Of a DNA stretch of 64,000 nucleotides, positions 51,196-58,005 are shown in pieces. Positions within the stretch are counted from its first letter, which is position 1, and every line of letters begins with the position of its first letter. Under the pieces are notes generated by a model. The model had not been told where the DNA came from and did no database searches. It saw only the letters and a program-made list of their open reading frames with translations. Source of the stretch: a virus; IMG/VR virus record IMGVR_UViG_3300018059_000011, positions 20,544-84,543 of that record, one strand, 5' to 3'. Both the position numbers and the translations under genes were made by a program.

Positions 51196-51477
51196 TCAGT
51201 TCACGAGCCGAGGCGGCGCCCCGTTGAACTCCAAGGTCAGCACGCCGAGAGCCGTGATCTTGCGGATGATGCTAAGAGCGTCTTCGCGCCCCTTGGGATG
51301 GGGACCGGCGAATGCGGCCTTGGCCTTTTCGAGATAGGCTTCCATCAGCAACACGCCTTCGCCGACAGTGACGGTGGTACGGTCGGTCTGTGCGTTGCCC
51401 TTCTGCGCGTCCTGGTAATCGCGTTCGCTGTCGATTGCGGCGTAGACCTCCGCACGGGTTGCAACGAAATTACTCAT
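51196..51477 (-). CDS. Conserved-type phage protein
   Basis: A 93-aa protein from ATG 51477 with AGGAGG upstream. Pattern AAIDSERDYQDAQKGN...TVGEGVLLMEAYLEKAKAAF...IIRKITALGV is common in phage early regions and all-helical. Role unknown. A structured, non-coding leader of about 170 nt precedes it. Confidence 0.65.
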   Translation of the reverse strand: MSNFVATRAEVYAAIDSERDYQDAQKGNAQTDRTTVTVGEGVLLMEAYLEKAKAAFAGPHPKGREDALSIIRKITALGVLTLEFNGAPPRLVN

Positions 51478-51496
51478 GCCATTTCCTCCTGGGTTA

Positions 51497-51656
51497 GAAA
51501 AAGACGGAGACCGGAATGCTACCACCCGATGCCCCCTACTCAGCTAGGCCCCCGCTTGTACTTCGCAGCGACCTCTCCGCATTCAAGTTCCTCTCGTTGC
51601 CTACCAGTTCAACCGGGTAGCGATCCACGGCTCGTAAGGGCTGCGCTCCGAGAGGA
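51497..51656 (-). ncRNA. Structured leader or small RNA candidate
   Basis: The 184-nt gap between two genes has no ORF but two closed stem systems on the minus strand. TCCTCTCG/CGAGAGGA (51649-51656 with 51589-51596) encloses a CTACC/GGTAG hairpin. GAATGC/GCATTC (51579-51584 with 51514-51519) competes with CGGAGA/TCTCCG (51574-51579 with 51505-51510), the latter followed by TTTTT (51498-51502). Mutually exclusive stems plus a T tract upstream of a gene suggest a switch or attenuator; it is not a canonical tRNA. Confidence 0.4.
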
Positions 51657-51661
51657 GTTCG

Positions 51662-52291
51662 CTATTTAATGAACCACGTCTTGATAGCATTCGACGTGAT
51701 CGAGATCACTTCATCGGACGTAGCCTCGCGGGGCTCGGCGCTTACCCAGGCCGGACCCTGCCAAAACACGCGAGCGTGCTCGGTGTCGGGATTGAATGTC
51801 CGGTCGATGAGAGTCACGGTCCCGTCTTCCGGCGCGCTCATGTGAATCTCGTTGGCCGCCTGCCGATACCAGTCACCGGCTTCGTAGAGTTCAACTGGAT
51901 GCTCGAACAGGCGCACGGGCACGGGATCGGACTTCACGCATCCGCCGGGGCCACATTGAATCGTCTGCTCGTTATAAATGTCTGAAGATTGCCCCAGCGT
52001 GATACCGCTATCGACTTCCTTGGTGTACCGGATGTTGCGAAGCCGACCGGCGATAATCAGTGACGAAAAGTCCCACGGGTGATCGTGATGCAGCGACACC
52101 TTCGGCACCCCATAGCGACTGTCCCACACATGCAGCCGCAGGGCCTTGTCGGGCATGTACAGCCGCAGCATCCCGAAACCTTGCAATGACCATTGCTGGC
52201 CGGAGCCGAGCGGCGCCCTGAGAACGCGCTCGACCAGGGAATGGATCATCTTGAACTCGGATTCGCTGCTACTGCCGTGAGTGTAAGTCAT
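51662..52291 (-). CDS. Cupin-like protein (209 aa)
   Basis: A 209-aa protein. The segment VSLHHDHPWDFSSLIIAGRLRNIRY is cupin-like (H-x-H-P followed by a G after about 12 residues), and a later NEIHMSAPEDGTVTLIDR supplies the second cupin motif His. A small-molecule oxygenase or binding role is possible; the substrate is unknown. Confidence 0.6.
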   Translation of the reverse strand: MTYTHGSSSESEFKMIHSLVERVLRAPLGSGQQWSLQGFGMLRLYMPDKALRLHVWDSRYGVPKVSLHHDHPWDFSSLIIAGRLRNIRYTKEVDSGITLGQSSDIYNEQTIQCGPGGCVKSDPVPVRLFEHPVELYEAGDWYRQAANEIHMSAPEDGTVTLIDRTFNPDTEHARVFWQGPAWVSAEPREATSDEVISITSNAIKTWFIK

Positions 52292-52692
52292 CGTTTCACC
52301 TTCACTACCTTTATGTGCGCGGCTTCTGCTCGCCGGATCATGTCGTCAGTTCCGGTCCCGCCTGGGAATGCCGCAACTACATCGGGGGCACCGACATCGA
52401 CCATCTTCTGGTTCCGGCGGAAACCGGCGCGAGCATCATACTTCTTGCCGTCCGCTCGGGTTCGGATCAAGGCGTCAGCGTGCGTGAGATCGTCCCATGC
52501 CGCCGGGTACGCCTCGAATGGAATGCCCCTGGACTTCGCCCACTCCCGACCGAGGGTGTCGGCGCCGGGCGCTTCACCTTCGATGATGACGCCAATGGGG
52601 TTGGCCGCGTGTGCGAGATCGAGGACACGAAAGACGCGGGCTTCATCGTTGTAGTCGCGACCGCCACAGACCAAGACCCGCCGTCCGCTCAT
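52288..52692 (-). CDS. SLOG-family protein (DUF2493-like)
   Basis: A 134-aa protein with all main marks of the family: RRVLVCGGRDYNDEARVF, VIIEGEAPGADTLGREWAKSRGI, YPAAW, RRNQKMVD and FPGGTGTDDMIRRA. SLOG proteins bind nucleotide-derived ligands through the GG-x-x-Y and PGGTGT loops. In phages they may sense or hydrolyse such ligands. Confidence 0.85.
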   Translation of the reverse strand: MSGRRVLVCGGRDYNDEARVFRVLDLAHAANPIGVIIEGEAPGADTLGREWAKSRGIPFEAYPAAWDDLTHADALIRTRADGKKYDARAGFRRNQKMVDVGAPDVVAAFPGGTGTDDMIRRAEAAHIKVVKVKR

Positions 52693-53060
52693 CCCAACCC
52701 CTTAGTGCTGAAGCCTACCAAGCGCCCGGTATTGCGCTCGATCTGAACCGCACGGTCATCCCAGAGTTCAATGAGATCGTAGTCCTTCTGATTTGTTACC
52801 TTGAGGCGAACGCCGATGTGCTCGTGCGTCCAATCTTGGATGGCCTTGATGATTTCCTCGCGCGCATCCTGTTCGTCATCGCAGACGCGGGCGGTCATTA
52901 CCCGGACCTCGAAGCCGCCTGCAATCCACGCCTTCACGCGCACAATCATCGCGGGGATGGGCGCCCCGACTACATGAGGCCGATATGGCTTCTCGGTGTC
53001 GTCGGCAAGTGTGCCGTCGAGATCAACGCCGATCCACCCCCGTCGCGGCGTTGTGCTCAC
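52689..53060 (-). CDS. HAD-like phosphatase
   Basis: A 123-aa protein from GTG 53060 (GTGA overlap, AGG upstream; ATG 53087 is an alternative). Motif I is VDLDGTLADD with the nucleophilic Asp, motif II the Thr of VRVMTARV, and a later YDLIELWDDRAVQI provides the acidic motif IV. Small HADs of this kind in phages dephosphorylate nucleotides or DNA/RNA ends. Confidence 0.82.
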   Translation of the reverse strand: MSTTPRRGWIGVDLDGTLADDTEKPYRPHVVGAPIPAMIVRVKAWIAGGFEVRVMTARVCDDEQDAREEIIKAIQDWTHEHIGVRLKVTNQKDYDLIELWDDRAVQIERNTGRLVGFSTKGLG

Positions 53061-53248
53061 TTCGGCCTGCCGGTCTTGTGGTTCCATCTGACCATCTTCG
53101 CGAAGACGGCGACGAAGCGCTTGGTGCCAAACGGGACCGGATTCCACGAGTTGAGATTGAAGCCCCGCGCCTGCATCCGGGCGCACCCGGCATCGAAGCT
53201 CTTGATGTCGCGGTAGCCCACGACCTTGTAGCGCGATCTCCGGTTCAT
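53057..53248 (-). CDS. Hypothetical small basic protein (63 aa)
   Basis: From ATG 53248. Contains YRDIKSFDAGCARMQARGF and RFVAVFAKMVRWNHKTGR, an α/β pattern common in tiny phage proteins. Function unknown. Confidence 0.55.
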   Translation of the reverse strand: MNRRSRYKVVGYRDIKSFDAGCARMQARGFNLNSWNPVPFGTKRFVAVFAKMVRWNHKTGRPK

Positions 53249-53331
53249 GAGAAGAACCTGATCTTGATCGCGGCGGCAACAACCGCCACGACGATGATAC
53301 CGCCGAACACGACGGGAAGCATTTGGTCCAT
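53245..53331 (-). CDS. Membrane microprotein (28 aa)
   Basis: ATG 53331 overlaps the TGA of the upstream gene and its own TGA overlaps the next ATG. Nearly the entire product is one membrane segment (VVFGGIIVVAVVAAAIKI) with a short basic end. Support is the double ATGA coupling. Confidence 0.5.
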   Translation of the reverse strand: MDQMLPVVFGGIIVVAVVAAAIKIRFFS

Positions 53332-54158
53332 CAGCTTTCCTCCACTTGCTTCTTGCGGAAGTCGAAACCCCGCTGCCAGTAGTTGACAGCGGCGACTTCG
53401 GTGTATGGGGCCTTCGGCGGGGTCCGCCCGTCTTTGGCCCCGGCCCAGCGGTCATATGCCGCCGATCCTTCACGTTTCCAGACCGCGTGCTTCTTCAGCG
53501 TCGCCGACATCTCGTCAAGCGCCGCCGCCAGCATGTCGTCATGCGCGGGCCTATCGTCGATCAGCACCCCACGGTGCTCAGCGTCCAAGAGAATGGCGTT
53601 GCACGCAATCGCATGGCCCAAGTGGTGAACCTCGGAGTCAGGAGCGAGCCGCTGGCCTTCCCACCAATCGAGGACATGGCGAATGGACGCGGCCACATAG
53701 ATCGACGCGATCACGGGCTTGTCCCGCCAATTGTACGGGCCGTACTTGTCGGCGCCGTCCATCATCGCCATCGCCCCCCAGGCGTAGCCGATGGCCGGGA
53801 ACTTGGAGAAGTCCACTTTGACGGCCCCGAACAGGTCTTTGGGGTTGGCTGTGGTCGCCTTGGACTTGGCACCGGCCACAGGCGCGTTATCGCCGGTCTT
53901 GGCGGCCTCGGCGGCTGCGAACACCCTGGCAATGGCGACGGCATCGTCGGGCTTCACGGCTGTCCCGAGAGGCGTGGCCCGGCCTACCACGAGCGGGCGC
54001 TCGGGATGGGTAGCACCATCACCCGGCTGGGCTGTCACCACGTCGATGCCCTTAGCCGGACGGGGCTGGATCATCTGTCGGCGGGTCTCACCGCTGGAAT
54101 CGAGTGGCGGAAGATCGGAACCGTCCTGGGCTCCACCAAATTCGTTGATCCCGGTCAT
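53331..54158 (-). CDS. dATP/dGTP diphosphohydrolase-like protein
   Basis: A 275-aa protein from ATG 54158 (GAGG 6 nt upstream). A low-complexity N-terminal part is followed by the dGTP_diPhyd-type domain at about 135-205: GADKYGPYNWRDKP, SIRHVLDWWEGQRLAPDSEVHHLGHAIACNAILLDAE. The acidic/His residues fit an all-α pyrophosphatase metal site. Such enzymes remove dGTP or dATP from the pool, and relatives act in phage 2-aminoadenine pathways; no PurZ homolog is visible here. Confidence 0.72.
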   Translation of the reverse strand: MTGINEFGGAQDGSDLPPLDSSGETRRQMIQPRPAKGIDVVTAQPGDGATHPERPLVVGRATPLGTAVKPDDAVAIARVFAAAEAAKTGDNAPVAGAKSKATTANPKDLFGAVKVDFSKFPAIGYAWGAMAMMDGADKYGPYNWRDKPVIASIYVAASIRHVLDWWEGQRLAPDSEVHHLGHAIACNAILLDAEHRGVLIDDRPAHDDMLAAALDEMSATLKKHAVWKREGSAAYDRWAGAKDGRTPPKAPYTEVAAVNYWQRGFDFRKKQVEES

Positions 54159-54166
54159 CGTCATCC

Positions 54167-54334
54167 TCAATCGGCTTCGGTCTTGGGCGCGTCCCCGCCC
54201 CGGTAACGACTGCGCGATTGCCGGAGCCGGGACGGCTCCAACCGGATTTCGCGCGCAAGCTGGTGGGCCTCGATACGATTGCGAGGCACGGCGTAGGTGC
54301 CGGGTTGCCGTACCGAGGTATCTGGCGTCGCCAT
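54167..54334 (-). CDS. Hypothetical small basic protein (55 aa)
   Basis: ATG 54334 overlaps the upstream TGA. Arg-rich (AREIRLEPSRLRQSRSRYRGG), likely to bind nucleic acid by charge. Function unknown. Confidence 0.5.
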   Translation of the reverse strand: MATPDTSVRQPGTYAVPRNRIEAHQLAREIRLEPSRLRQSRSRYRGGDAPKTEAD

Positions 54335-54852
54335 CACAGCGAAGGTGTCAGCAAGCTGACGGCGATGTCGGCGGCGTTCTCCAGCGACGGGACGATGTAC
54401 GGCGCGCACGCCCGCAGGAACAAATGGTCGTTGGGGTTACGCCAAATAATGTGGCCCGCAGGATCGAGCTTAGCCGGTTCGATGACCATGATGATCGGCT
54501 TGCGGTTTTCCAGGGCGATGCCGAACTCGACGGCGGTTCCCAGTGACGGGATCGTCGCCCCAAGATAGCAGGCGATCATGGCATCGCAGGACCGAACGTC
54601 ATTGCTGTCGCGGGCGAGGATGCCGTGAGGCGACCCGAAGCCTTGCAGCGACGAATAGTTGGCGACGCCGGAAATGCACTGTTCCTTCTCCAAGAACTCT
54701 TTCTCGCGCATCGGCGAGTAGCATTCCAGGTGGGTGGCATCGCGGTCGGCGAGCATCTGGACAAAGGCTTTGCGCCAGCCAAAGCGGGCAGCGTTGTAAT
54801 CGCAGCCGGTAATCGGCCCCGCAAGATACAGGCGTTTCTTCTGAAAGCTCAT
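54334..54852 (-). CDS. Nucleoside 2-deoxyribosyltransferase-like protein
   Basis: A 172-aa protein with the family's opening RLYLAGPITGCDYNAARFGWR, an acidic DSNDVRSCDAMIACYLG and the catalytic loop SLGTAVEFGIALENRKPIIM, where the Glu would be the nucleophile. Members exchange or hydrolyse the base of deoxynucleosides or their phosphates. In phages this could salvage bases or remove modified ones. Confidence 0.8.
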   Translation of the reverse strand: MSFQKKRLYLAGPITGCDYNAARFGWRKAFVQMLADRDATHLECYSPMREKEFLEKEQCISGVANYSSLQGFGSPHGILARDSNDVRSCDAMIACYLGATIPSLGTAVEFGIALENRKPIIMVIEPAKLDPAGHIIWRNPNDHLFLRACAPYIVPSLENAADIAVSLLTPSL

Positions 54853-55202
54853 TCTTCTTCTCCCGTTGAATCCTCGTCGTCGATACCGGCCATTGCCTTC
54901 TCGTTCTCGGCGACGTACTTGGCCGCTTCGAGCGGCGTCAATTCATCGTCGTAAGCATCACGCCAAGCTTCCTTGTCCGGGCGTTGCCAGTCCTTCCCCA
55001 TGATCTTGAAGAAGCTGATCTCGCAGGACTTCACGTAGCCGTCGTATGACTGCGGAGACCTTGCGATCTCGCCGGTCTTTGCCGTGGGAATAAATCCACG
55101 CTTCGACGGCGGCGTCGCCACGAGCCCGAGCTTGTTCACATCGCGGACGACTTTCTTGGCGCCCTTGCTGGCAACTCTCTTCTTGGCGACGATCTCAGGC
55201 AT
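54849..55202 (-). CDS. Hypothetical early protein
   Basis: A 117-aa protein with a Lys-rich N-terminus (AKKRVASKGAKKVV) and an acidic C-terminus (DDEDSTGEEE). The middle may be helical. Function unknown. Confidence 0.55.
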   Translation of the reverse strand: MPEIVAKKRVASKGAKKVVRDVNKLGLVATPPSKRGFIPTAKTGEIARSPQSYDGYVKSCEISFFKIMGKDWQRPDKEAWRDAYDDELTPLEAAKYVAENEKAMAGIDDEDSTGEEE

Positions 55203-55452
55203 ATTGAGGCAGCCTCACGATGCGAAGACTCTTGGACTCGCGTCTCTGGATGACGACGTTATTCCCAGTCATTGGCTTCTCGGGATCGACGGCCACGAAC
55301 TGGGAATACCAGCCTTCCTCAGTGTCGATTTCCTTGACATGATTCACCACGTTGTCGCCATCGTATATCATCAGGCGATGCCAGTCAAGCGGAATCCCAT
55401 AGAGCCCGGCGTCGCGGTCGGGAACGCGGGCGTATGTGATAGCCTCACTCAT
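55195..55452 (-). CDS. Hypothetical early protein
   Basis: An 85-aa β-rich protein from ATG 55452 that overlaps both neighbours by 8 nt. Contains WHRLMIYDGDNVVNHVKEIDT. Function unknown. Confidence 0.55.
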   Translation of the reverse strand: MSEAITYARVPDRDAGLYGIPLDWHRLMIYDGDNVVNHVKEIDTEEGWYSQFVAVDPEKPMTGNNVVIQRRESKSLRIVRLPQYA

Positions 55453-55744
55453 GTTGGGTCTCGTCAGCCTGATGGAAATGCGCGAACTTGAAATCCCGTG
55501 CGAGCACGGCGTCGAGAGCGTCGCGGACAAGATACGCCCAGCCCATGCGCCGAGCAAATTTCTCAACGCCGCTGACAACGGTTTCCCATTCGACCTTGCG
55601 TCCACTGAGGAAGCTCTTGGCAATCACTCGGTAGTCAGAGATCGGAGCCATATCGCTTCGGTTTTCGAGGACGATCTCGCCGATCTTCTCGGCGCGCTTG
55701 GCGTCGCCGGACGGCAGGAAATCGACTGTGATCCGAAGGCTCAT
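55445..55744 (-). CDS. Hypothetical early protein
   Basis: A 99-aa protein from ATG 55744 (ATGA overlap). Contains VEKFARRMGWAYLVRDALDAV. No family recognised. Confidence 0.55.
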   Translation of the reverse strand: MSLRITVDFLPSGDAKRAEKIGEIVLENRSDMAPISDYRVIAKSFLSGRKVEWETVVSGVEKFARRMGWAYLVRDALDAVLARDFKFAHFHQADETQHE

Positions 55745-55938
55745 GGAATTGGAATCCCACGTTTCTTCATCTCGTGTTCGCATTCGCCGCAGCGCTCATA
55801 GGCCCATTCACCAGGACTGCCGCCGTGGCCGTCGCCCTCGCGGGACTCGTCGAACTCCGCAGCCACTTCCTTGAACTCGGCGATCAGATCAGCATCGTCG
55901 AGATCGGCAGCGTGCTTCTTGTTGCGTGTCGTCAGCAT
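55741..55938 (-). CDS. Hypothetical early protein
   Basis: A 65-aa acidic protein with a C-terminal Cys pair (ERCGECEHEMKKRG). Function unknown. Confidence 0.55.
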   Translation of the reverse strand: MLTTRNKKHAADLDDADLIAEFKEVAAEFDESREGDGHGGSPGEWAYERCGECEHEMKKRGIPIP

Positions 55939-56834
55939 CAGACTTTCTCGCGGATAATCTTGAGACCGTCTGCACGGATGACCGCCGCATGGCGCCGACC
56001 GGGCTCAATCTCTTTCCAGATGACAGCGTATCTCTTCACGAGATCGGCCTCGATCACGTAGGAGCCGTGGACTTCGGAGTCCGGGTTTGCCTCGTCGCGG
56101 ATAATCACATCTTGCCAGTCCCCAAACCCGACAGCGGCATAGGCATCGGGCGGCGTCGCATTCCATTCACCACCGAGGCGACGAATTTCCGGCTGGCTCT
56201 TACCGGCATCGACAGCGGCGTTGAAGCCACGGACCATGCCCGAGGACCAGCCGAGATCGGTGTAGATGGTGACGAGGTTGGCCCGGCGCATGATATGCCA
56301 GCCCAGGCCCATGCCGAGTTCTCGCTCCTCGTGAACCTCGTCACGAAGGATGCCGTCCTGGGTGTAAAGCAGATGTGATGCGAACGGGGCCTCACCGCGA
56401 AGAATGCTGTCGCGAATCGCAGCGCGCGCATAACGGATGTTGTACGCCTGGGTGCCCGGCCCGATACCGCGCACATCTTTCAGGCCCATGAACGGCGACT
56501 CGACGATCACAAACGGCTTGATCTTCGCCGGATCGTCGTCGGGATGATTGACGCGAACGCCAGCAGATTTTCCGATGATGCCTTCCATAGTCCTCGCCTT
56601 TGGATGCTGCGAGCAATCGCAGGGCTTTCCGTAATGGAAAGCGCAGTCTACTTCGTGGCCGCGTTCGAGCGAGGTCACCGCGTTCTCGACGCGAACCGTA
56701 CCGGGGTTCAGACGAACGTGCTCAGCGACATCGGAGGGGCTGTCGTGCCCCGCCGGGAGATCGACGAAGTAGAAGAAAGGCGGACACGACTTGCCTTCCT
56801 TCGTACTCGCGCGATGAAAGATGACCTCGGTCAT
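55938..56834 (-). CDS. Two-part protein with a DUF7768-like deoxyribosyltransferase/SLOG-type domain
   Basis: A 298-aa protein. Residues about 108-200 read PFVIVESPF...NIRYARAAIRDSILRGEAPFASHLLYTQDGILRDEVHEERELGMGLG, then ANLVTIYTDLGWSSGMVRGF, matching a Rossmann-like family (DUF7768) related in pattern to nucleoside-processing proteins. The N-terminal 80 residues with Cys/His (CAFHYGKPCDCSQH) and the β C-terminus are additional; the fusion could add a zinc site. Substrate unknown. Confidence 0.62.
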   Translation of the reverse strand: MTEVIFHRASTKEGKSCPPFFYFVDLPAGHDSPSDVAEHVRLNPGTVRVENAVTSLERGHEVDCAFHYGKPCDCSQHPKARTMEGIIGKSAGVRVNHPDDDPAKIKPFVIVESPFMGLKDVRGIGPGTQAYNIRYARAAIRDSILRGEAPFASHLLYTQDGILRDEVHEERELGMGLGWHIMRRANLVTIYTDLGWSSGMVRGFNAAVDAGKSQPEIRRLGGEWNATPPDAYAAVGFGDWQDVIIRDEANPDSEVHGSYVIEADLVKRYAVIWKEIEPGRRHAAVIRADGLKIIREKV

Positions 56835-56839
56835 TGGGA

Positions 56840-57313
56840 CTACCGATTGACGACGATTTTGCCGGGCACGAAATCCGCGTTCTTCGTCTCGTCGGATCGC
56901 TTGAGCATGATCTCCTGAAAGCCGATGTGCTTTCCATCCTGATCCACGATTTCGACCAAGCGCGTGTAGTACGGAGTGTCGTAGCAGTCTCCCGATTTTT
57001 CAATCTGAGCCGCTTCGTAAGCGACGTTCACACGGCGCTTATGCTCCAGAGCCACGTCCAAAAGGACGCCGTACAAAAGAGGCTGAATCCAGTACCGCAG
57101 TTCTTCCTTGATCTGGCCGGTCTTGACCAGTTCGCGCGGAATCTCCTGAATGAGTCGCGTCAGCGAGTAATTCAGTTCCCCCGCGAACGCGGCCTCGTAG
57201 CCGTGGCGCCCAGCAGCGGCGACAATCGCTTTCGCGAGTTCGGAGATGGCTGGATTCATAACCGCGCGGTCGTCTGCAAGACCGGGGGTCTTGTCACTCG
57301 GAACGTATGGCAT
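56840..57313 (-). CDS. DUF6899-like conserved-type phage protein
   Basis: A 157-aa protein. MPYVPSDKTP start, GELNYSLTRLIQE and a late EAAQIEKSGDCYD resemble a family of phage proteins of unknown function in which L-N-Y-x-x-T and E-K-x-x-N/G-D-V/C-Y are conserved. No enzymatic motif seen. Confidence 0.6.
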   Translation of the reverse strand: MPYVPSDKTPGLADDRAVMNPAISELAKAIVAAAGRHGYEAAFAGELNYSLTRLIQEIPRELVKTGQIKEELRYWIQPLLYGVLLDVALEHKRRVNVAYEAAQIEKSGDCYDTPYYTRLVEIVDQDGKHIGFQEIMLKRSDETKNADFVPGKIVVNR

Positions 57314-57619
57314 TTAGCCCTCCAGGGTTTTGGTTTGAAAGACCGGCGTGAACGAACGCCGTTCGAGATTGGCGGTCCAGACAATCGCGCGGATGCCGCT
57401 GGCGTTTGCCCGACGTTCGCCGGTTTTCCTAATGAGTCCATCTCGTGCGAGTTCGGAAACGCGCGGACGGATCGAGAGCACGGACTTGCCGAGCTTGATC
57501 GCGATTTCGTCGGCGGTGAAGTCCCCCTCGCAGAGAACGAGTTCGACTTGCTGGGTAAGGATGCCACCGTAGTAGCGGCGCGGCTTGGCCGCGACTTCCG
57601 CTGCAAACACGTCACTCAT
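57314..57619 (-). CDS. Winged-helix DNA-binding protein
   Basis: A 101-aa protein. A MarR/ArsR-like helix-turn-helix is clear: TADEIAIKLGKSVLSIRPRVSELARDGLIRKTGERR, with the wing strand RAIVWTAN. Probable regulator of the leftward genes or of host genes. A promoter lies one gene upstream. Confidence 0.78.
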   Translation of the reverse strand: MSDVFAAEVAAKPRRYYGGILTQQVELVLCEGDFTADEIAIKLGKSVLSIRPRVSELARDGLIRKTGERRANASGIRAIVWTANLERRSFTPVFQTKTLEG

Positions 57620-57939
57620 GTTGGGGCTCCGTCCTTTGGAATCTTCGGCTCATCCTTTGGCCTCGTGGGAACGATGGGCTTGCGCGTCCATGTCCCGCGA
57701 AGATTGAATCCGATCAACGATGCCGTGAAATAACTCTGACCGTCGTCGTCTGCGCCGCATTCAAAATCGGCGAATGACCCGAAGTTGTCCTCGAAGTCCC
57801 ATCCCCACGAAAGGGAAAGCTGGGCCATGTCATCGAAGCCCTTTTCATTATCCGTGCTCGCGACTGACGCTCCGACCCCGAAATCGAATGGGCCGGTCTC
57901 GAAAAAAGCAAACACGTTGAGGGCTGAGTACAGTGCCAC
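57616..57939 (-). CDS. Hypothetical early protein
   Basis: A 107-aa acidic, Phe-rich protein; GTG 57939 is chosen for GGGAGGA 4 nt upstream. Contains FFETGPFDFGVGASVAS and a basic Pro-rich end. First gene after the promoter at 57970. Function unknown. Confidence 0.58.
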   Translation of the reverse strand: MALYSALNVFAFFETGPFDFGVGASVASTDNEKGFDDMAQLSLSWGWDFEDNFGSFADFECGADDDGQSYFTASLIGFNLRGTWTRKPIVPTRPKDEPKIPKDGAPT

Positions 57940-57969
57940 GCTTCCTCCCAAGTAACGACATTGGGCGCA

Positions 57970-57998
57970 CGTATACTATAGGCCGTCGCCAAAGTCAA
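57970..57998 (-). promoter_or_regulatory. Leftward promoter
   Basis: TTGACT (57993-57998), 17-bp spacer, TATACG (57970-57975), 31 bp before GTG 57939. TATAGT overlaps at a shorter spacing. Confidence 0.65.
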
Positions 57999-58005
57999 GC
58001 GGTAT

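Noticed and set aside
51589-51656. tRNA within the structured leader
   Set aside because: The terminal stem is tRNA-sized, but there is no T-loop consensus and no D-arm; recorded as structured RNA only.
53331-54158. A complete 2-aminoadenine (Z-genome) pathway
   Set aside because: Only a MazZ/dGTP_diPhyd-like protein is visible. No PurZ-like adenylosuccinate synthetase or DatZ-like HD enzyme was found in the window.
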